NCBI GenBank assembly: GCA_019677205.1
Contig: JAAMXY010000718.1
Span: 1 to 64,000 of the forward strand
DNA: 64,000 nt
Reading direction: 5' to 3'
Origin: Pinguiococcus pyrenoidosus
Lineage: Eukaryota; Sar; Pinguiophyceae; Pinguiochrysidales; Pinguiochrysidaceae
Shown one piece after another: positions 60,807-64,000 of the stretch (its first letter is position 1; the number at the start of each line of letters is the position of its first letter). Made by a program: the position numbers and the translations under genes. The notes below the pieces were generated by a model, which made no database searches, was not told the origin of the DNA, and saw only the letters and a list, made by a program, of their open reading frames with translations.

Positions 60807-62444
60807 CTAGGACGTGTGCTTGCTGTCTCCCGAGGCACCCGAGGCCTGCCGCAGGGAGGTGTCCAGCGCCCGCCCGGTCTGCACGGAGACAATCGGGGTG
60901 CCCGAGCTGTTCTGGTACTCAAACTCCTCGGCCAGCTCCTCGCTGGAGGCACGGTCGAGGCGGCCCTTCTGCACCGCCCAGTGGGTGGAGCAGAGGCCCC
61001 AGCAGCAGGTGCCTTCTTCGTTGACGACCGTCTTTTGCCTGTTGACCTTCTCCTTGCCTCCGCGGGCTCGCGCGCGTCTCTCGGCCTCCTGCGCCAGGTT
61101 GTGGAACTCGACATCCTCCTTGGTAAGCTCGGGGTAGGCAGAACCCTCGTGGTACTTGAAGTCCAGGCCGAGCAGCTCCGTGTCCTGGTCCACGCGAAGG
61201 AGACTGCCGCCCCCCGGGCGCTTGATCGCGTGGAAGATCGTCAGCAGAAAGGCCGTGGGCGCGGCCACGGTGGCGATGATGACGGTCGCGCCCAGCAGCT
61301 GGCCGACGAGCAGGCTGGCGTCTCCGCCGTCCAGGAAGCCCTTGTGGTTGTCATCGTGGGAGTCGAAGGCGAAGTGCGTCCGCAGCAGGTCGCCCTTCGC
61401 GAAGAAGGCGACGGAGATGACGCCCCACAGGCCGTTGGCGCCGTGCACCGCGAAGGCGTCCAGCGGGTCATCGATGGTCAGCGCGATCAGCGTGACGGAG
61501 GCGAACTTGTACACCGGGAAGGCGATGGCGCCGATGATGACCGCCGCCCACGGCGTCACGTATGCGCACGGCGCCGTGATGGCCACCAGGCCAGCGAGAA
61601 TCGCGTTGTGCGCGGCCGGCAGGTCGCAACTTCCGACGATGACGATTTGGTAGAGCAGCAGCGTCGCCATGGTCGACGACGCGGCCACGACCGTGTTGAC
61701 GGCGGCTCTGCCGGCGAGCTCCAGGTCGACCGCGGAGACGGACAGGGTCGACGACGAGTTGAAAGAGATCCATCCCACGAGGAGGATGTACACGCCGAGG
61801 TTGGACATGGACGGGCTGTGGCCGCGGAAGTCGGCCACCTTGACGATCGCGCGGCCGCTCTCGTCGCGCTCCACCTGGAAGCGCAGCGTGCGCGGGCCCA
61901 CGATGATGCACGCGGTGAGGGCGGCGACGCCGCCGGTCAAGTGCACCACTCCGGAGCCGGCGAAGTCCACGTAGCCCCAGTCCTCGGCGAGGAAGCCATC
62001 GGCGTCCCAGCACCAGCGCACGATGATGGCGTACAGGAAGGACACGAGGATGAAGGACTCCACGAGGTACGCCGGCAGCGTCATGCGCTCCGCCACCGCT
62101 CCGGACACGATGGTGGCGGCCGTCACGGCGAAGGAGAACGAGTGGAACCAGGCCAGGAAGTTGGCCGTGTCCCGCACGGCGTAGTCGTTGCCGATGGAGC
62201 CCGAGGCGCCCTCTCCCGCGATGCCGAAGCCCACGAGGTACCACGCCAGCGTACTGATGCCCATGTCCGCGACGTTCTTGAACAGAATGGACTTGGCGTG
62301 CTTACTGCGGACACTACCCAGCTCGAGCAGCGCGAAGCCCGCCTGCATGAAGGTGATGTTGATACCGTGGAGGAGCAGCCAGATGCCCAGCACGGCAATC
62401 TCCAGGTCCTCCATCCTGGCTTCCAGCTCGCCGAGGGTCGCCAT
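60807..62444 (-). CDS. Ammonium transporter, AMT family (545 aa)
   Basis: Same family and orientation as the gene at 57253-59184. Core motifs: GIWLLLHGINITFMQAGFA, FSFAVTAATIVSGAVAERM, VDFAGSGVVHLTGG (substrate Asp and first His) and DAFAVHGANGLWG (second His). An N-terminal helix (MATLGELEARMEDLEIAVL) precedes the first TM. The C-terminal tail shares DFKYHEGSAYPELTKEDVEF with the paralogue, then contains a CCWGLC cysteine cluster and is shorter by about 90 residues. The open frame extends about 100 codons upstream, but that part is Arg/Ala-rich, not conserved in the other copy, and ATG 62444 gives the matching start. No introns in either copy. Confidence 0.95.
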   Translation of the reverse strand: MATLGELEARMEDLEIAVLGIWLLLHGINITFMQAGFALLELGSVRSKHAKSILFKNVADMGISTLAWYLVGFGIAGEGASGSIGNDYAVRDTANFLAWFHSFSFAVTAATIVSGAVAERMTLPAYLVESFILVSFLYAIIVRWCWDADGFLAEDWGYVDFAGSGVVHLTGGVAALTACIIVGPRTLRFQVERDESGRAIVKVADFRGHSPSMSNLGVYILLVGWISFNSSSTLSVSAVDLELAGRAAVNTVVAASSTMATLLLYQIVIVGSCDLPAAHNAILAGLVAITAPCAYVTPWAAVIIGAIAFPVYKFASVTLIALTIDDPLDAFAVHGANGLWGVISVAFFAKGDLLRTHFAFDSHDDNHKGFLDGGDASLLVGQLLGATVIIATVAAPTAFLLTIFHAIKRPGGGSLLRVDQDTELLGLDFKYHEGSAYPELTKEDVEFHNLAQEAERRARARGGKEKVNRQKTVVNEEGTCCWGLCSTHWAVQKGRLDRASSEELAEEFEYQNSSGTPIVSVQTGRALDTSLRQASGASGDSKHTS

Positions 62445-63413
62445 GGTGCGTGAAGCGCAGACAAGCAGGCACTCGCCGCAACGAGCACGAAGGGGGTCGC
62501 TGGCGCGGAAGGACTCGGCGAAAGCTGCGACGTCCCGGCAGCCGACGTGACCGTTGGCTGCAGCCTGACGAGCGTCGCGGGGGGGCGCGGGGACAACGAA
62601 CGACCCGAGGCGGGAGGTCGCCGTGAGCAGATGCGGAGGGAGAGAGGCGAACACGCGCGCGGCGTTGGATGGTGGGTGCAGAATCGCAAAGCGTTGGAGG
62701 GGAAAAGGCAGGCCAATACAACGCGACCCACGAAAACCCATACATTCCGAGGTTGCTCTCGCCGAATACGCGGCGAAGAGGGGCCTTTTACTTGAGAATT
62801 CTCAACGCCACTGTCATCGCTCAGTATCTGAAGGATGACTGCCATAACCTTATGTCACCAATGGAATGGAATGTCGCGAGAATGGCGCTCCATGATTGGC
62901 GCAGAATCCAGACTGTCGAAAAATTGCCGAAGACGTTTGAGTCAACCGTAGCGAATGGTGACCTCACGCCGGCCAAATGCGAGACAGCATTGGATGGTGC
63001 CCGCAGAATTAAATAGCTGCAATTTCATAGCTCGCCCAGCTTTGCTTGGGGCTATCGCAATCCGAGTGCAGCTCAGGCCAATCGCAGAGAGCATAGACGT
63101 CATCGTTCGAATGGGCGGACCACTCCAGTCGCGACGGAGTTGATCCAGCGACATCCATGCCATCAATCCCATTCTCAGTTTCCGCATCATCGGCCGCACA
63201 GTCACAAGGACCTCGCAAAATGTCAGCTGACATGCTGATATGCTGATATGCTGAGGTGCTCTTGTGATGATATACATGCTGATGTGCTGCTGTGCTGATA
63301 TGGTGATGTGATGATATGCTGATATGCTGATATGGTGATCATTTTTGGGGTCTCCTTGGTTGGACTCCCTTGACAAAGCAATCCGTGTCGATCCGTCGTC
63401 GGCGATCTGCCTA
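62445..63413. other. Intergenic region upstream of the second ammonium transporter
   Basis: About 970 nt between the transporter start and the 3' end of ATM, both on the minus strand. It holds the transporter promoter and a TGCTGATA-type repeat at about 63229-63341. No gene is supported. Confidence 0.5.
63229..63341. repeat. Degenerate TGCTGATA(T) tandem repeat
   Basis: Units of 7-9 bp (TGCTGATAT, TGCTGAGG, TGGTGATG) follow one another with many substitutions. It lies about 70-185 nt beyond the ATM stop codon on the minus strand, so it may be part of that transcript's 3' end. Confidence 0.85.
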
Positions 63414-64000
63414 CTACAGCCAGGCCGCCCAGCCGTGAAAGATCCGACAAAGATTCCGCGGATCCTGTGCTTCCGTAATCAGCTTCTTGACCTGGCCTTC
63501 TACGCTGAGGGCGCCTCCCTCGTCGTCTTCGAAGCCTGCGAGCTTCTGCTTGACCTTCAGAATAGCCCTCTTCGCGGCGTCGGCCTAGTAGAAAGCCCGC
63601 CTTGTCTTAGTCGGGTGTAGGGCTTAGGATCCAGAGCGCCGTGGATGGGACGCAGTTACCTGGGATGTCGTCAACGACTGCGCACTCTCGTCGCCATTGT
63701 CTCCATCCCTCTCGCCGCCTGCTGGAGAAGGGACATTTCCGAAGTCGCTCGCGCCATCCTCGACGCTTCCTTGCCTCTTGCGCGCTTGGACAGGACTCAG
63801 CATCCACTTGAACAGCGGGTCGTGGAGAAGCACCTCGAGGATGGTGATGAGGAGGCTCTGGGACTTGCGTAGAACTCGCAACGTGTCGATGCAGGCCTTC
63901 GTGAAAGCGCCCGAGGTTTGCGTCACACCCATGCCGTCGACGATATCTCGCGTGAGCCGGAATGGCACCGTCTCCGGCTGCAGGAGATTGCGCCCCTGCT
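63414..64000 (-). CDS. ATM: ATM kinase, C-terminal part (runs off the window)
   Basis: ATM is the PIKK that signals DNA double-strand breaks in the nucleus. Only the last two exons are here: 63660-64000 (incomplete at the window edge) and 63414-63584, with a 75-nt intron (63585-63659, GTAACT, phase 0). Exon sequence reads PETVPFRLTRDIVDGMG, the end of the kinase domain in ATM, then LLTILEVLLHDPLFKWML-type sequence (here LLITILEVLL). A Ser/Asp/Gly-rich linker follows, and the last exon supplies the FATC domain: GQVKKLITEAQDPRNLCRIF and HGWAAWL at the C-terminus. The catalytic loop and DFG lie beyond base 64000. The near-identical FATC end and the PETVPFRLTRDIVDGMG block favour ATM over ATR. 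Confidence 0.93.

Noticed and set aside
60750-62453. 567-codon plus-strand open frame
   Set aside because: It mirrors the second ammonium transporter on the other strand and is a Gly/Arg/Val-rich artefact of GC-rich codons.

Overview
The window is a compact nuclear segment of a unicellular eukaryote. Genes lie close together on both strands and all visible splicing uses short GT-AG introns, about 23 inferred, 56-155 nt and mostly 60-90 nt. Each intron was inferred by joining reading frames so that protein homology runs across the junction with the phase preserved. The gene set is typically eukaryotic: TRRAP/Tra1, ATM, condensin CAP-D2, a kinesin, a formin, CLPTM1, COMMD9 and VPS26C. The formin architecture (PH, ankyrin, WW, WASHC3-like motifs, FH2), a eukaryotic tyrosine-recombinase element and GrxB-type glutaredoxins suggest a protist of the SAR/algal kind, possibly a stramenopile. 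That placement is an inference and is not proven here.

Layout. 1-2562: remnant of a tyrosine-recombinase retroelement (minus strand). 3185-7537: formin (+). 7645-9643: VRK/CK1-like kinase fused to a GrxB-type glutaredoxin (-). 10480-22899: TRRAP/Tra1 in one 12.4 kb open frame (+). 22951-24426: COMMD9 and a BolA protein (-). 24864-29509: condensin CAP-D2 (+). 29625-32027: two divergent, head-to-head paralogues of a glycosyltransferase-like family. 32062-36014: FnIII-C2-multi-TM protein (-). 37056-37724: GPATCH4-like G-patch protein (-). 38134-43569: kinesin with a very long N-terminal extension and EF-hand-like C-terminus (+). 43723-45071: nucleotide-sugar 4,6-dehydratase (-). 45675-46868: LENG1-like CIR-N protein (+). 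46944-47804: stand-alone GrxB paralogue (-). 48407-50476: CLPTM1-family protein (-). 51116-51565: unknown (-). 52980-54575: HAD-like protein (+). 54993-56032: VPS26C (-). 57253-59184 and 60807-62444: two ammonium transporters (-). 63414-64000: 3' end of ATM (-, runs off the window).

Themes. COMMD9 and VPS26C are both parts of the Commander endosomal recycling assembly, so the organism probably keeps that complex. TRRAP and ATM are two PIKK-family proteins, for chromatin acetylation and DNA-damage signalling. The two GrxB domains share an intron at the same codon and phase, so they are duplicates, one of which became joined to a kinase. The two transporters are tandem paralogues. Repeat arrays (6, 16 and 29 bp units) are confined to intergenic DNA. 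The most unusual items are the kinase-glutaredoxin fusion, the kinesin fusion, the FnIII-C2-TM protein and the FH1-less formin.
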